This document shows, piece by piece, positions 43,134 to 54,128 of a stretch of DNA of 64,000 nucleotides (position 1 is the first letter of the stretch; each line of letters opens with the position of its first letter). This DNA is from Serratia proteamaculans (GTDB taxonomy: Bacteria; Pseudomonadota; Gammaproteobacteria; Enterobacterales; Enterobacteriaceae), in the NCBI RefSeq assembly GCF_008830365.1, contig NZ_WBKI01000003.1:431990-495989 (forward strand), written 5' to 3'. The notes under the pieces are model-generated. The model was not told the DNA's origin. It saw only the letters and a program-made list of their open reading frames with translations, and did no database searches. Position numbers and translations under genes: made by a program.

Positions 43134-43176
43134 GGGGTCGTCCCCGAATGCAGATGCGTAAACAGGTCGTCCCGTT
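43134..43176 (-). promoter_or_regulatory. Guanidine-II riboswitch (mini-ykkC) controlling sugE
   Basis: On the minus strand the leader has two short hairpins, both with ACGA loops. The first (43176-43161) has arms AACGGG/CCTGTT, and the second (43145-43134) GGGG/CCCC. Twin stem-loops with ACGR loops ahead of sugE are the definition of the mini-ykkC/guanidine-II class. The second hairpin lies about 20 bases before the start codon, so control is probably at translation initiation. Confidence 0.9.
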
Positions 43177-43330
43177 TAGCGTTGTGATATGCGCAGAGAT
43201 TATACCTTCCGCTGGAGAGGATAACAGCACAAAGGTGCTTGCAGGAGGAAGTTCAGCAGGGGAAACGGTATCCCACGACGATGCCTGTTCGTGGCGGTTC
43301 GCGGAATACCGCAGAAATCAGCAAGGTAAG

Positions 43331-43462
43331 TTATTGCGCGCTACGCTGGATGGCCTTACCGCCAGCCTGAATATCTTCGCCTACGCCCTGAGTGGTATTG
43401 CATGCGGTCAATGAGGTTAAGATCATCAAAGAGAAAATCGCGATAATACTTTTCTTCAGCAT
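43331..43462 (-). CDS. ecnB: Entericidin B-type lipoprotein
   Basis: A 43-residue lipoprotein precursor starts [18 protein letters not shown], has its lipobox Cys at residue 21 (TAC) and a mature peptide [18 protein letters not shown]. That is the entericidin signature GxGEDIxxxGxxI. In E. coli EcnB is the toxic, bacteriolytic member of the pair and EcnA the antidote, expressed in stationary phase. A ggctttc stretch separates it from ecnA, 122 bases upstream. It is too short to be noticed in many annotations. Confidence 0.88.
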   Translation of the reverse strand: MLKKSIIAIFSLMILTSLTACNTTQGVGEDIQAGGKAIQRSAQ

Positions 43463-43584
43463 ATGAAAGCCCTTATTTGTCAGTGAGGAAAAAGTACGGC
43501 TTTCTAAGCTTAGTAAATATCAGCGGGAGTTGCTGTTTAAAACGGTCTTATTTCGCACTATTACATTAGTGCATTTGATACTTA

Positions 43585-43713
43585 TTAACTGGCTGTTCGC
43601 GAGATAGCGCCGCCGAGGTGCTGAACGTCTTCACCGAAGCCACGGAAAGTATTACAACCGCTAAGGGACATCAGTAACAACAGGGAGATAATGGCCAACA
43701 GAGTTTTCTTCAT
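43585..43713 (-). CDS. ecnA: Entericidin A-type lipoprotein
   Basis: This 42-residue precursor (MKKTLLAIISLLLLMSLSG, lipidated Cys20) has the mature region NTFRGFGEDVQHLGGAIS, closer to E. coli EcnA (GFGEDIKHLGNSISRA). It lies between efp and ecnB on the same strand, the E. coli order efp-ecnA-ecnB-sugE. The toxin/antidote assignment rests on homology only. Confidence 0.86.
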   Translation of the reverse strand: MKKTLLAIISLLLLMSLSGCNTFRGFGEDVQHLGGAISRTAS

Positions 43714-43755
43714 TATGTGGATTCTGCCAACAATACGCGGGAGGGGTAAACAAAG

Positions 43756-43779
43756 GAGCCACGCTGGGCTCCTTTGTTT
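43756..43779 (-). terminator. Terminator after efp
   Basis: AAAGGAGCC and GGCTCCTTT arms enclose a 6-base loop (ACGCTG) immediately downstream of efp, with a short A/T flank on each side. Confidence 0.7.
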
Positions 43780-43785
43780 TGAAAC

Positions 43786-44352
43786 TTATTTTACGCGTGA
43801 AACGTATTCGCCAGAGCGGGTGTCAACACGGACAACTTCGCCAATCTGTACGAACAATGGCACTTTAACTACTGCGCCGGTGCTCAGGGTCGCAGGCTTG
43901 CCGCCGGTACCGGCAGTATCGCCTTTCAGGCCTGGGTCGGTATCAGTGATTTCAGCTTCGATGAAGTTCGGTGGCTGAACTGCGATAGGACGACCATCCC
44001 ACAGGGTAACGATACATTCCGCGTTATCTTGCAGCCATTTTGCCGCGTCAGATACGGTTTTCTCTTCAACCCCGTGCTGCTCGAAAGTTTCTGGGTGCAT
44101 GAAGTGATAAAACTCACCGTCGTTGTACAGGTAGTTCATGTTGGTATCTACCACGTCTGCGCCTTCGCAAGAGTCGGTAGATTTAAAGGTTTTTTCAACG
44201 CGGCTGCCGGTCAGCAGGCGACGCATTTTAACGCGTGCAAACGCCTGGCCCTTGCCCGGCTTAACGAACTCACTGGATTCGATAGCGTAAGGTTCGCCCT
44301 CGAACATGATTTTAAGACCCGGACGGAAATCGTTGCTAGAATAAGTCGCCAT
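43786..44352 (-). CDS. efp: Elongation factor P
   Basis: EF-P enters the ribosomal E site and rescues ribosomes stalled at polyproline. The 188-residue product has three OB-like domains. Lys34, the modification site, is present in [35 protein letters not shown] and the C-terminal [12 protein letters not shown] are conserved. Modification enzymes EpmA and EpmB are encoded in the same window; epmB is divergent from efp with only 42 bases between start codons. Confidence 0.97.
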   Translation of the reverse strand: MATYSSNDFRPGLKIMFEGEPYAIESSEFVKPGKGQAFARVKMRRLLTGSRVEKTFKSTDSCEGADVVDTNMNYLYNDGEFYHFMHPETFEQHGVEEKTVSDAAKWLQDNAECIVTLWDGRPIAVQPPNFIEAEITDTDPGLKGDTAGTGGKPATLSTGAVVKVPLFVQIGEVVRVDTRSGEYVSRVK

Positions 44353-44394
44353 GATGGCCCTCTGAATATTTAAACTGGTAGCTTAGCCAAAAAA

Positions 44395-45423
44395 ATGGCA
44401 CACATTATAACCCAAAATACGGCATATAGAGAAGATTGGTTGCATCAACTCGCCGATGTTATTACCGATCCCGATGAATTACTGCAGCTTTTGTCACTGA
44501 ATACGCATCCGGAACTGCCACAGGGCCGCGAAGCACGCCAGCTCTTTGCGTTGCGTGTTCCTCGCGCCTTCGCTGCACGAATGCGTCCGGGTGATGCCAA
44601 TGACCCGCTGTTGCGTCAGGTACTGACCGTCAGCGAGGAATTCATCAACGCCCCCGGCTTCACCACCGATCCGCTGGATGAACAGCGTAGCGTGGTGCCA
44701 GGACTACTGCATAAATACCGTAATCGTGCTTTGCTGCTGGTTAAAGGCGGCTGTGCGGTCAACTGCCGCTACTGCTTCCGCCGCCATTTTCCGTATCAGG
44801 ACAACCAGGGCAATAAGGCCAACTGGCGTCAGGCGTTGGATTATATCCGTCAACACCCGGAACTGGATGAGATTATTTTCTCCGGTGGTGATCCACTGAT
44901 GGCGAAGGACCATGAACTGGACTGGTTGATCGGTGAACTTGAAGCCATTACGCATCTAAAACGCCTGCGTATCCACACTCGTTTGCCCGTGGTTATCCCC
45001 GCGCGTATTACTCCAGAGCTGTGTCGGCGGCTGTCGGCGTCGCGTCTTCAGGTACTGATGGTCACCCACATCAACCATGCCAATGAAATTGACCGCGAGC
45101 TGCAGGCCAGCATGACACAACTGCGTCTGGCTGGCGTCACGCTGCTGAATCAAAGCGTGCTGCTGCGCGGTATCAATGACGATGCCGATACGCTGGCGGC
45201 CCTGAGCAACGCACTGTTTGACGCTGGTATTCTGCCTTATTACATCCACGTGTTGGATAAGGTGCAGGGTGCAGCGCACTTTATGGTCAGCGACGACGAG
45301 GCGCGCGCTATCATACAGTCACTGTTGAGCAAGGTTTCCGGCTATTTGGTGCCGCGTTTGACCCGCGAAGTCGGCGGAAAGCCAAGCAAAACCCCTCTCG
45401 ATCTGCGCCTGATGCAAGACTGA
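44395..45423 (+). CDS. epmB: EF-P-specific lysine 2,3-aminomutase EpmB
   Basis: EpmB converts (S)-alpha-lysine to (R)-beta-lysine for EF-P modification by EpmA. The 342-residue product is a radical-SAM enzyme with the cluster motif GGCAVNCRYCFRRHFPY, IIFSGGDPLM (SAM binding), HTRLPVVIPARIT and the PLP lysine in LTREVGGKPSKTP. No strong Shine-Dalgarno sequence precedes ATG 44395 in the short gap shared with efp. It ends at a bidirectional terminator. Confidence 0.95.
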   Translation: MAHIITQNTAYREDWLHQLADVITDPDELLQLLSLNTHPELPQGREARQLFALRVPRAFAARMRPGDANDPLLRQVLTVSEEFINAPGFTTDPLDEQRSVVPGLLHKYRNRALLLVKGGCAVNCRYCFRRHFPYQDNQGNKANWRQALDYIRQHPELDEIIFSGGDPLMAKDHELDWLIGELEAITHLKRLRIHTRLPVVIPARITPELCRRLSASRLQVLMVTHINHANEIDRELQASMTQLRLAGVTLLNQSVLLRGINDDADTLAALSNALFDAGILPYYIHVLDKVQGAAHFMVSDDEARAIIQSLLSKVSGYLVPRLTREVGGKPSKTPLDLRLMQD

Positions 45424-45445
45424 CTGACGGGTATATTGCAGATAC

Positions 45446-45477
45446 AAAAAGAGGCATGCCGGGGCATGCCTCTTTTT
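45446..45477. terminator. Bidirectional terminator between epmB and yjeI
   Basis: AAAAAGAGGCATGCC and GGCATGCCTCTTTTT form a 15-bp stem with a 2-base loop, ideal for both convergent genes. Confidence 0.93.
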
Positions 45478-45503
45478 TATGTTACGAGTTGCTCATTAGG
45501 CCG

Positions 45504-45848
45504 TTACGGGCACTTATAAACCTGACCGGCCATTTTGCTGTCCAGCGGGGCAAAGCTTGAAAGCAGGTTCTGACTTGGGCTGGTTGCGCCATAAATCACA
45601 TTGCCGCCCATCGCTGCCGCCTTGTTGCGCAGATCGTTTGCCGCGCCACGCATGGAGCTGCCTTCACCCCCGTTACCGGACAACCAGTTGCTCTGGGTGC
45701 CGGTCACTTCGCCAACCAGCTGGCACTCTGCTGCCGGTTTGGTGTCAGTAAATTTAACCTGCTGACCTGCGGCGGACAGTTCATTGGTGCTGCTGCAACC
45801 TGCCAGCAGCACAGCTGCCGAAAGACCCAGTAAGGCTTTAATCCGCAT
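45504..45848 (-). CDS. yjeI: DUF4156 lipoprotein YjeI
   Basis: The 114-residue lipoprotein starts MRIKALLGLSAAVLLAGC (lipidated Cys18) and contains SSTNELSAAGQQVKF, SNWLSGNGGEGSSMRGAAND and GGNVIYGATSPSQ, as in E. coli YjeI. The function is unknown. The ATG at 45848 has gggga at good spacing; another in-frame ATG lies four codons upstream. It sits between epmB and groL as in E. coli. The 243-base gap to groL holds the groL terminator and its own promoter region. Confidence 0.9.
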   Translation of the reverse strand: MRIKALLGLSAAVLLAGCSSTNELSAAGQQVKFTDTKPAAECQLVGEVTGTQSNWLSGNGGEGSSMRGAANDLRNKAAAMGGNVIYGATSPSQNLLSSFAPLDSKMAGQVYKCP

Positions 45849-46034
45849 CTTGTTCCCCATATGATATTGAGAATTTCGCAAAAGCTTATCAGAAAGCGAT
45901 GCCATCTCTTAAGCATCCGTTGCCAATGGTGCCAGGCCAACGTCTTGAGCGACAGCTGATGAAAGATCAGTTTACCAGCTAAATCAGCCCGGTCTGCAAA
46001 AATATCATCAAATACAGTGCGACTAAGCACGCAA

Positions 46035-46066
46035 ATAAAAAACCCCGGCCAATTGACCGGGGTTTT
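46035..46066 (-). terminator. Terminator after groL
   Basis: AAAACCCCGG (46039-46048) and CCGGGGTTTT (46057-46066) form a 10-bp stem with an 8-base loop, followed on the minus strand by further T residues. Confidence 0.9.
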
Positions 46067-46091
46067 CAGCACACAAACGTGTGGGGGATGA

Positions 46092-47750
<1,659 letters not shown>

Positions 47751-47782
47751 TCAACTCGTTCAGTTCAGAAGATAAAGCGTTA

Positions 47783-48076
47783 TTACGCTTCAACAATTGC
47801 CAGAATGTCGCTTTCGGACATGATCAACACTTCTTCATTGTCGATCTTCTCTGCTTTCACGCCGTAACCGTCGTTGAAAATCACGATATCGCCAACTTTC
47901 ACATCCAGCGGCTGGATGCTGCCGCTTTCCAGAACACGTCCTTTACCAACGGCTACTACTTCACCACGAGTAGATTTACCCGCTGCAGAGCCAGTCAGAA
48001 CGATGCCGCCAGCAGATTTTGATTCAACTTCTTTGCGCTTGACGATAACGCGGTCATGCAATGGACGAATACTCAT
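47783..48076 (-). CDS. groS: Co-chaperonin GroES
   Basis: GroES forms the heptameric lid of GroEL. The 97-residue product has [18 protein letters not shown], the mobile loop [18 protein letters not shown] and [18 protein letters not shown] aggag. It is the first gene of groESL. Confidence 0.98.
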   Translation of the reverse strand: MSIRPLHDRVIVKRKEVESKSAGGIVLTGSAAGKSTRGEVVAVGKGRVLESGSIQPLDVKVGDIVIFNDGYGVKAEKIDNEEVLIMSESDILAIVEA

Positions 48077-48154
48077 TGAACGCTCTCCTGTAAGAAGGTC
48101 TCTATCAGATTTAGGGTTGTCACCGGATTGTTATTACCGGCCTCGTGGGATTTG

Positions 48155-48185
48155 AAATGGGGGCATTCCATCCCCCTTCAAGGGG
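48155..48185 (-). promoter_or_regulatory. Sigma-32 heat-shock promoter of groESL
   Basis: Read on the minus strand, CCCCTTGAA (48185-48177) and CCCCCATTT (48163-48155) are separated by 13 bases. They match the RpoH elements of the E. coli groE promoter. The start point would be about 70 bases before groS. Confidence 0.9.
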
Positions 48186-48234
48186 CCAGACAAAAAAATT
48201 TTCGCTTTTGATGGCCATACTGGGCTACGGATGC

Positions 48235-48262
48235 AAAAAACGCGGCCTGGGCCGCGCTTTTT
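48235..48262. terminator. Terminator after fxsA
   Basis: AAAAAA, then CGCGGCC-TG-GGCCGCG (48241-48256), then CTTTTT. The stem is perfect and the A/T tracts make it bidirectional. The last base touches the fxsA stop codon. Confidence 0.85.
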
Positions 48263-48753
48263 CATCGATCATTAGGTTTGTCGTGATCGTCAGGCTGGTG
48301 ATCCAACGTATAACGATCGTCGTTCTTACGTTGAAACTCGCCGTCAAAAGTATTGCCGTTGGCCGCATTTCCGCCCTGCCCCCAACCACCGGGGCGATAG
48401 ACCGAAAGATGCGGCATCAGCTTCAGCGTCAGCGACTTCTGCACCGGCGGCAGCAGTAGCAACAGACCCAGGAAGTCGGTGAAGAACCCCGGCACCAGCA
48501 GCAGGAAGCCCGCCAACACCAGTGAAACGCTCTTCACCATTTCCGCCGCTGGGCTTTCACCCGCGGCCAGCTTCTGTTGCATCTGCATGAAGGTTTTCAT
48601 GCCCTGATTACGCACCAGCGAAATACCAACGCAGGAAGTGAACACCACCAGCAACAGGGTAATCGCCACGCCCATTACGGTGGCGACTTTGATAAATAGA
48701 GATATTTCTATGTATGCCAACAGAAATATCAGCAGTAACGGTAACCAGCGCAC
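48262..48753 (-). CDS. fxsA: FxsA family membrane protein
   Basis: FxsA is a cytoplasmic membrane protein; in E. coli its overproduction relieves F-plasmid exclusion of phage T7. The physiological role is unknown. The 163-residue product has three or four hydrophobic segments (WLPLLLIFLLAYIEISLFI, VAITLLLVVFTSCVGISLV, LVLAGFLLLVPGFFTDFLG) and a hydrophilic C-terminal tail. The start is GTG at 48753, with aggaga upstream, matching E. coli MRWLP. It is divergent from aspA, as in E. coli. Confidence 0.92.
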   Translation of the reverse strand: MRWLPLLLIFLLAYIEISLFIKVATVMGVAITLLLVVFTSCVGISLVRNQGMKTFMQMQQKLAAGESPAAEMVKSVSLVLAGFLLLVPGFFTDFLGLLLLLPPVQKSLTLKLMPHLSVYRPGGWGQGGNAANGNTFDGEFQRKNDDRYTLDHQPDDHDKPNDR

Positions 48754-48893
48754 CTGGTTCTCCTCTGGTAGATCTACGCCGCCGCACGGAGGCGACGACG
48801 CGAAAAAGGGGCCGGTAAACGGCCGACCTAAATACAATGGGGTCAGCCGATGGTCATTTCAACCAAAGGCCCTTTTTTATTGCTAAAGTTAGT

Positions 48894-48915
48894 AAACGTG
48901 AATGAGATCACAGAA
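48894..48915. promoter_or_regulatory. CRP-type site upstream of aspA
   Basis: CGTGA-ATGAGA-TCACA (48897-48912) departs from TGTGA-N6-TCACA by one base and is flanked by A-rich ends. E. coli aspA is activated by CRP. The site is about 190 bases from the aspA start and could also influence fxsA. Confidence 0.7.
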
Positions 48916-49098
48916 CGGGAAACACGTGATTTTAGAAGGCTAAGAAGGTGATCTGGATTCAGTCATTTATTACTAACCAGCATATGATCTGGGCAGCAAC
49001 GGGCACTGTGGTTAATCGTTTCACGCCTGAAGCCTTCGGCAACATAATTTGGTTACCTGACAATTAATTAATTCGGCAGCAATATAAAGAAGGTTCTC

Positions 49099-50535
49099 AT
49101 GTCAAATAACATTCGTATCGAAGAAGACCTGTTAGGAACACGTGAAGTCCCCGCAGAAGCCTATTACGGTGTTCACACTCTGCGTGCGATTGAAAACTTT
49201 TATATCAGCAATAGCAAAATTAGCGATGTGCCCGAGTTTGTTCGTGGCATGGTGATGGTAAAAAAAGCCGCTGCGCTGGCGAACAAAGAATTAAAAACCA
49301 TCCCACGCAAAATCGCCGATGTCATCATCCAGGCCTGTGATGAAGTACTGGATAAAGGCAAATGTATGGATCAGTTCCCGGTAGACGTGTTCCAGGGCGG
49401 TGCAGGGACTTCGCTGAATATGAACACCAACGAAGTGCTGGCGAATATCGGCCTGGAACTGATGGGTCATCAGAAAGGCGAATACCAATACCTGAACCCT
49501 AACGATCATCTCAACAAATGCCAGTCCACCAACGATGCCTACCCTACCGGTTTTCGCATTGCCGTTTACGCTTCCAACCAAAAGCTGATCGACGCCATCA
49601 ACCAGCTGCGCGAAGGTTTTGACCACAAGGCCAAAGAATTCGAAACCATCCTGAAAATGGGCCGCACCCAGTTGCAGGATGCGGTACCTATGACTCTGGG
49701 TCAGGAGTTCCATGCTTTCAGCGTGCTGCTGAAAGAAGAGACTCGCAACCTGCACCGCACTGCCGAACTGCTGCTGGAAGTGAACCTTGGCGCCACGGCG
49801 ATCGGTACCGCTCTGAACACGCCCGAAGGTTACGCGCAATTGGCGGTACAGAAACTGGCGGAAGTCAGTAATCTGCCGGTCGTGCTGGCCGAAGACTTGA
49901 TCGAAGCCACTTCAGACTGCGGTGCCTACGTCATGGTGCACAGCGCGCTGAAACGTTTGGCGGTCAAACTCTCCAAAATCTGTAACGACCTGCGCCTGCT
50001 GTCTTCAGGCCCACGCGCCGGCCTGAACGAAATCAACCTGCCGGAACTGCAGGCGGGCTCTTCTATCATGCCTGCCAAGGTGAATCCGGTGATCCCGGAA
50101 GTGGTCAATCAGGTGTGTTTCAAGGTGATTGGCAACGATACTTGCGTTACCATGGCGGCCGAAGCAGGCCAGTTGCAGTTGAACGTGATGGAGCCGGTGA
50201 TTGGCCAGGCGATGTTTGAGTCCATCCACATCCTGACCAACGCCTGTTATAACCTGCTGGAAAAATGCATTAACGGCATCACCGCGAATAAAGAAGTCTG
50301 CGAGCACTACGTCTTCAATTCTATCGGTATCGTCACCTATCTGAACCCGTTCATTGGCCACCATAATGGTGACATCGTCGGGAAGATCTGTGCCGAAACC
50401 GGCAAGAGCGTACGCGAAGTGGTGCTGGAACGCGGTCTGCTGACCGAAGCCGAGCTGGATGACATCTTCTCCGTGGAGAACCTGATGCACCCGGCGTATA
50501 AAGCCAAACGCTATACGGATGAAAATGAACAATAA
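49099..50535 (+). CDS. aspA: Aspartate ammonia-lyase
   Basis: AspA deaminates aspartate to fumarate and ammonia, supplying the acceptor for fumarate reductase. The 478-residue product has the superfamily signature [15 protein letters not shown], the substrate residues in [20 protein letters not shown], and [17 protein letters not shown]. Length equals E. coli AspA. It is followed by dcuA with a terminator-like hairpin between them, as in E. coli, allowing separate or read-through expression. Confidence 0.97.
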   Translation: MSNNIRIEEDLLGTREVPAEAYYGVHTLRAIENFYISNSKISDVPEFVRGMVMVKKAAALANKELKTIPRKIADVIIQACDEVLDKGKCMDQFPVDVFQGGAGTSLNMNTNEVLANIGLELMGHQKGEYQYLNPNDHLNKCQSTNDAYPTGFRIAVYASNQKLIDAINQLREGFDHKAKEFETILKMGRTQLQDAVPMTLGQEFHAFSVLLKEETRNLHRTAELLLEVNLGATAIGTALNTPEGYAQLAVQKLAEVSNLPVVLAEDLIEATSDCGAYVMVHSALKRLAVKLSKICNDLRLLSSGPRAGLNEINLPELQAGSSIMPAKVNPVIPEVVNQVCFKVIGNDTCVTMAAEAGQLQLNVMEPVIGQAMFESIHILTNACYNLLEKCINGITANKEVCEHYVFNSIGIVTYLNPFIGHHNGDIVGKICAETGKSVREVVLERGLLTEAELDDIFSVENLMHPAYKAKRYTDENEQ

Positions 50536-50554
50536 CAGACACACCCGGTAGCCC

Positions 50555-50593
50555 AAAAAGGCACGCTAAATCATTTTGATAGCGTGCCTTTTT
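50555..50593 (+). terminator. Terminator between aspA and dcuA
   Basis: AAAAAGGCACGCTA (50555-50568) and TAGCGTGCCTTTTT (50580-50593) form a 14-bp stem with an 11-base loop and T-run. Some read-through into dcuA is likely, as the genes are functionally linked. Confidence 0.85.
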
Positions 50594-50660
50594 ACTTTCC
50601 ATCGCCCACAAAAATTTAACTTTTTATTTTCAAATAATCTTATTTTGAGGAGTAGATACT

Positions 50661-51962
50661 ATGTTAGCCGTAGAATTGGTTATCGTTCTGCTGGCCATTT
50701 TTTTAGGGGCCAGGTTGGGCGGTATCGGGATTGGATTTGCAGGCGGGCTCGGCGTTTTGGTCCTGGCACTGATTGGCGTGAAGCCGGGCAGCATTCCGTT
50801 CGATGTCATTTCCATCATCATGGCAGTGATTGCCGCGATCTCGGCAATGCAGGTCGCAGGCGGGATGGATTATCTGGTGCAGCAAACTGAAAAGCTGCTG
50901 CGCAAGAACCCCAAGCACATCACTATTCTGGCGCCGATCGTCACTTATTTTCTGACTATCTTCGCCGGTACCGGCAATATTTCTCTTTCTGCCTTGCCCG
51001 TGATTGCCGAAGTAGCGAAAGAACAGGGCATCAAGCCTTGCCGTCCGCTATCTACCGCCGTGGTATCTGCCCAGATTGCCATCACCGCCTCCCCCATTTC
51101 CGCTGCAGTGGTCTACATGTCCTCCGTGATGGAAGGCCACGGTGTCAGCTATCTGCACTTGTTGATGGTGGTAATGCCTTCTACCTTCTGCGCCGTGGTG
51201 CTGATGTCGCTGCTGGTCAGTTGGATGTTCGACTCCAAACTGTCTGACGATCCGGTTTATCAGAAACGCCTTGAAGAAGGTCTGGTTACCCTGCGCGGCA
51301 ACAAGGTGGTGGAAATCAAACCACGCGCCAAAGTCTCGGTGTTGCTGTTCCTGTTCGGCGTACTGTGCGTGGTGGCCTACGCCATCATCAACAGCCCGGG
51401 TCTCGGCCTGGTGGCAAAACCCTTGATGAACACCACTAACGCGATTTTGATCATCATGCTGAGCGTCGCCACCCTGACCACCCTGCTGTGCAAAGTCGAT
51501 ACCGATATGGTGCTCAACTCCAGCACCTTTAAGGCCGGTATGAGCGCCTGTATCTGTATTTTGGGCGTGGCCTGGCTGGGTGACACCTTTGTACAGGCCA
51601 ATATCGACTGGATCAAAGAAACTGCAGGTACCGTGATCCAATCACATCCGTGGCTGCTGGCAGTGATTTTCTTCTTCTGCTCGGCGCTGCTGTACTCTCA
51701 GGCCGCTACCGCCAAGGCACTGATGCCAATGGCACTGGCGCTGAACGTCTCGCCATTGACCGCCGTTGCGTCCTTTGCCGCCGTCTCCGGCCTGTTCATC
51801 CTGCCGACCTACCCTACGCTGGTCGCCGCAGTACAGATGGATGACACCGGTACCACGCGCATCGGACGTTTTGTGTTTAACCACCCGTTCTTTATTCCCG
51901 GCACCATCGGGGTGATATTGGCGGTGCTGTTCGGCTTCCTGCTGGGCAGCGTAATGCTGTAA
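50661..51962 (+). CDS. dcuA: Anaerobic C4-dicarboxylate antiporter DcuA
   Basis: DcuA exchanges aspartate, fumarate or malate for succinate across the inner membrane. The 433-residue product starts MLAVELVIVLLAIFLGARLG, has about ten to eleven membrane segments, and contains TGNISLSALPVIAEVAKEQG and PTYPTLVAAVQMDDTGTTRI, typical of the Dcu family. RBS gagga. With aspA upstream and frdABCD 8.5 kb away it completes fumarate respiration. Confidence 0.96.
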   Translation: MLAVELVIVLLAIFLGARLGGIGIGFAGGLGVLVLALIGVKPGSIPFDVISIIMAVIAAISAMQVAGGMDYLVQQTEKLLRKNPKHITILAPIVTYFLTIFAGTGNISLSALPVIAEVAKEQGIKPCRPLSTAVVSAQIAITASPISAAVVYMSSVMEGHGVSYLHLLMVVMPSTFCAVVLMSLLVSWMFDSKLSDDPVYQKRLEEGLVTLRGNKVVEIKPRAKVSVLLFLFGVLCVVAYAIINSPGLGLVAKPLMNTTNAILIIMLSVATLTTLLCKVDTDMVLNSSTFKAGMSACICILGVAWLGDTFVQANIDWIKETAGTVIQSHPWLLAVIFFFCSALLYSQAATAKALMPMALALNVSPLTAVASFAAVSGLFILPTYPTLVAAVQMDDTGTTRIGRFVFNHPFFIPGTIGVILAVLFGFLLGSVML

Positions 51963-51969
51963 TGCTTTC

Positions 51970-51993
51970 ACCGGGGCTGCGGCCCCGGTTTCT
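51970..51993 (+). terminator. Terminator after dcuA
   Basis: ACCGGGGC and GCCCCGGT pair around a 4-base loop, followed by TTCT. It is a short but GC-rich stem. Confidence 0.65.
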
Positions 51994-52082
51994 CCCCCGC
52001 CCCATTGGCGATAAACTCGCCTTCTAGCCGACCGCCCTTCAAGGTATAGTGCCCACTGATAATCTGGATGAGAGGGCTGAAG

Positions 52083-52406
52083 ATGTCTGATTGCGAAGCT
52101 GTCGTCATACTCTGCACCGCACCCGATGAGGGCACGGCTCAAGACCTGGCGGCCCGGGTTCTGGGTGAAAAACTGGCGGCCTGCGTCACGCTGCTGCCCG
52201 GCGCATCATCGTTATACTACTGGGAAGGGAAACTGGAACAGGAGTATGAAGTGCAAATGCTGTTCAAAAGCGATCGCCGCCATCAAGACGCCCTGCTCAA
52301 CTACCTGAAACAACATCACCCGTATCAAACGCCCGAGCTGCTGGTGCTGCCGGTGATGGCTGGAGATAAAGACTACCTGTTATGGATCAACGCCTCATTA
52401 AATTGA
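52083..52406 (+). CDS. cutA: Divalent-cation tolerance protein CutA
   Basis: CutA is a small trimeric protein connected with copper tolerance; its exact role is unsettled. The 107-residue product has [39 protein letters not shown] and [15 protein letters not shown] 52083 is preceded by gagggctga; an upstream in-frame start five codons earlier is less conserved. The 3' end overlaps dsbD by 25 bases, the conserved cutA-dsbD arrangement. Confidence 0.93.
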   Translation: MSDCEAVVILCTAPDEGTAQDLAARVLGEKLAACVTLLPGASSLYYWEGKLEQEYEVQMLFKSDRRHQDALLNYLKQHHPYQTPELLVLPVMAGDKDYLLWINASLN

Positions 52407-54088
52407 TATTCCTGCTTTGCAGCCTGTTTTTTTTGCCGCAGGCGGCCCAGGCATCGCTATTCTCCCAGAACGGCGGCAACCAGTTCGTGCCGGTCGATCA
52501 GGCTTTTGCCTTCGATTTTAAGCAGCAGGACCACCAGCTGACGCTGAACTGGCAAATCCGCCCCGGTTATTACCTCTATCGCCAGCAGATTAAACTGGTG
52601 CCACAGCAAGCGACGTTAGACTCCTTCGAGCTGCCGCCCGGGCTGAGCCACAAGGATGAGTTCTTCGGCGAAGTCGCCATTTTCAAACAACAGCTGAATC
52701 TATCGATCCCACTGCAAAAGGCGGCCAGCGGTGCCAGCCTGAGCGTGACTTATCAGGGCTGCGCCGAAGCGGGTTTCTGCTATCCGCCGGAGACGCGGGT
52801 GATCCCTCTGGATGCGGTGAGTGCTTCAACCGCACCGCCGGCCAGCGGACCGGAAGAACCGGCACCCACCAGTCTGCCGTTCTCCCCTTTGTGGGCGCTA
52901 CTGATTGGTATTGGCATTGCCTTCACCCCTTGCGTGTTGCCGATGTATCCTTTGATTTCCGGCATCATCCTTGGGCGTGAAAAGCCACACAGCAGCGGCC
53001 GTATACTGGCGCTGGCGGTGGTTTACGTGCAGGGCATGGCACTGACCTACACGGTGCTCGGCCTGGTAGTCGCTGCCGCCGGGTTGCAGTTCCAGGCGGC
53101 GCTGCAACACCCATATGTATTGATTGGCCTGTCAGTGCTGTTTATCGCGCTGGCCCTGTCGATGTTCGGTCTGTATTCGCTGCAGTTGCCCTCTTCGCTG
53201 CAAACGCGATTGGCGGGCTGGAGTAACAGCCAGCAAGGCGGTTCGCTGCCCGGCGTCTTCCTTATGGGCGCACTGGCCGGACTGATTTGCTCCCCCTGCA
53301 CCACAGCTCCGCTCAGCGCGATCCTGCTGTACATCGCCCAAAGCGGCAATATGTGGGCCGGTGGTGGCACCTTGTATCTCTATGCGCTGGGGATGGGAAT
53401 CCCGCTGGTGCTGGTGACCCTGTTCGGCAACCGCCTGCTGCCACGCAGCGGCCCATGGATGCAGTATGTCAAAGAAGCTTTTGGCTTCGTGATCCTCGCG
53501 CTGCCGGTGTTCCTGCTGGAGCGAGTGATTGGCGATCTGTGGGGACTGCGGTTGTGGAGCCTGCTCGGCCTGGCGTTCTTCGGTTGGGCATTTGCGTTAA
53601 GCCTGAAGACTTCCCGTGGTTGGGTTCGGGCACTGCAATTATTGCTGCTGGCGGCAGCAGTGATCGCCGCACGACCGCTGCAAGACTGGGCCTTTGGCGC
53701 CAACAGCGCACAGCAGGCAGCGGTGCAACACCTGAACTTCACACGGATCAGTAATGTAGATCAGCTCAATCTGGCGCTACAGCAGGCGCAGGGAAAGCCG
53801 GTGATGCTGGATTTGTACGCCGACTGGTGCGTCGCCTGTAAGGAGTTCGAGAAATATACCTTCAGCGATGCCAGTGTTCAGGCTAAGCTGGCTAACGCGG
53901 TGCTGCTACAGGCCGATGTCACGGCCAACGATGCCGAACAGGTCGCATTGCTTAAGCACCTGAAAGTCTTGGGATTGCCAACGATTCTGTTCTTTAACGG
54001 TACCGGGCAAGAGTTAACAACCCAACGGGTTACCGGATTTATGGATGCGACGGCGTTCAACGCGCATTTGCAGAAAACGGTGCAATAA
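52382..54088 (+). CDS. dsbD: Thiol:disulfide interchange protein DsbD
   Basis: DsbD moves electrons from cytoplasmic thioredoxin across the membrane to DsbC, DsbG and CcmG. The 568-residue product has a signal peptide (ending AAQAS), the periplasmic alpha domain with the pair in CAEAGFC, eight membrane segments with the redox cysteines in [10 protein letters not shown] and [11 protein letters not shown], and a C-terminal thioredoxin domain with [16 protein letters not shown]. It starts within cutA and is followed by yjdC at 40 bases. Confidence 0.95.
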   Translation: MDQRLIKLIFLLCSLFFLPQAAQASLFSQNGGNQFVPVDQAFAFDFKQQDHQLTLNWQIRPGYYLYRQQIKLVPQQATLDSFELPPGLSHKDEFFGEVAIFKQQLNLSIPLQKAASGASLSVTYQGCAEAGFCYPPETRVIPLDAVSASTAPPASGPEEPAPTSLPFSPLWALLIGIGIAFTPCVLPMYPLISGIILGREKPHSSGRILALAVVYVQGMALTYTVLGLVVAAAGLQFQAALQHPYVLIGLSVLFIALALSMFGLYSLQLPSSLQTRLAGWSNSQQGGSLPGVFLMGALAGLICSPCTTAPLSAILLYIAQSGNMWAGGGTLYLYALGMGIPLVLVTLFGNRLLPRSGPWMQYVKEAFGFVILALPVFLLERVIGDLWGLRLWSLLGLAFFGWAFALSLKTSRGWVRALQLLLLAAAVIAARPLQDWAFGANSAQQAAVQHLNFTRISNVDQLNLALQQAQGKPVMLDLYADWCVACKEFEKYTFSDASVQAKLANAVLLQADVTANDAEQVALLKHLKVLGLPTILFFNGTGQELTTQRVTGFMDATAFNAHLQKTVQ

Positions 54089-54128
54089 ATAACACTGAGG
54101 ATCGGAACCGAATTTGGAGGAAGCACAA

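Noticed and set aside
48262..48837. Longer fxsA starting at 48837
   Set aside because: The extra 28 residues cross the RBS region and do not resemble FxsA; the GTG at 48753 has aggaga and matches the homologue.
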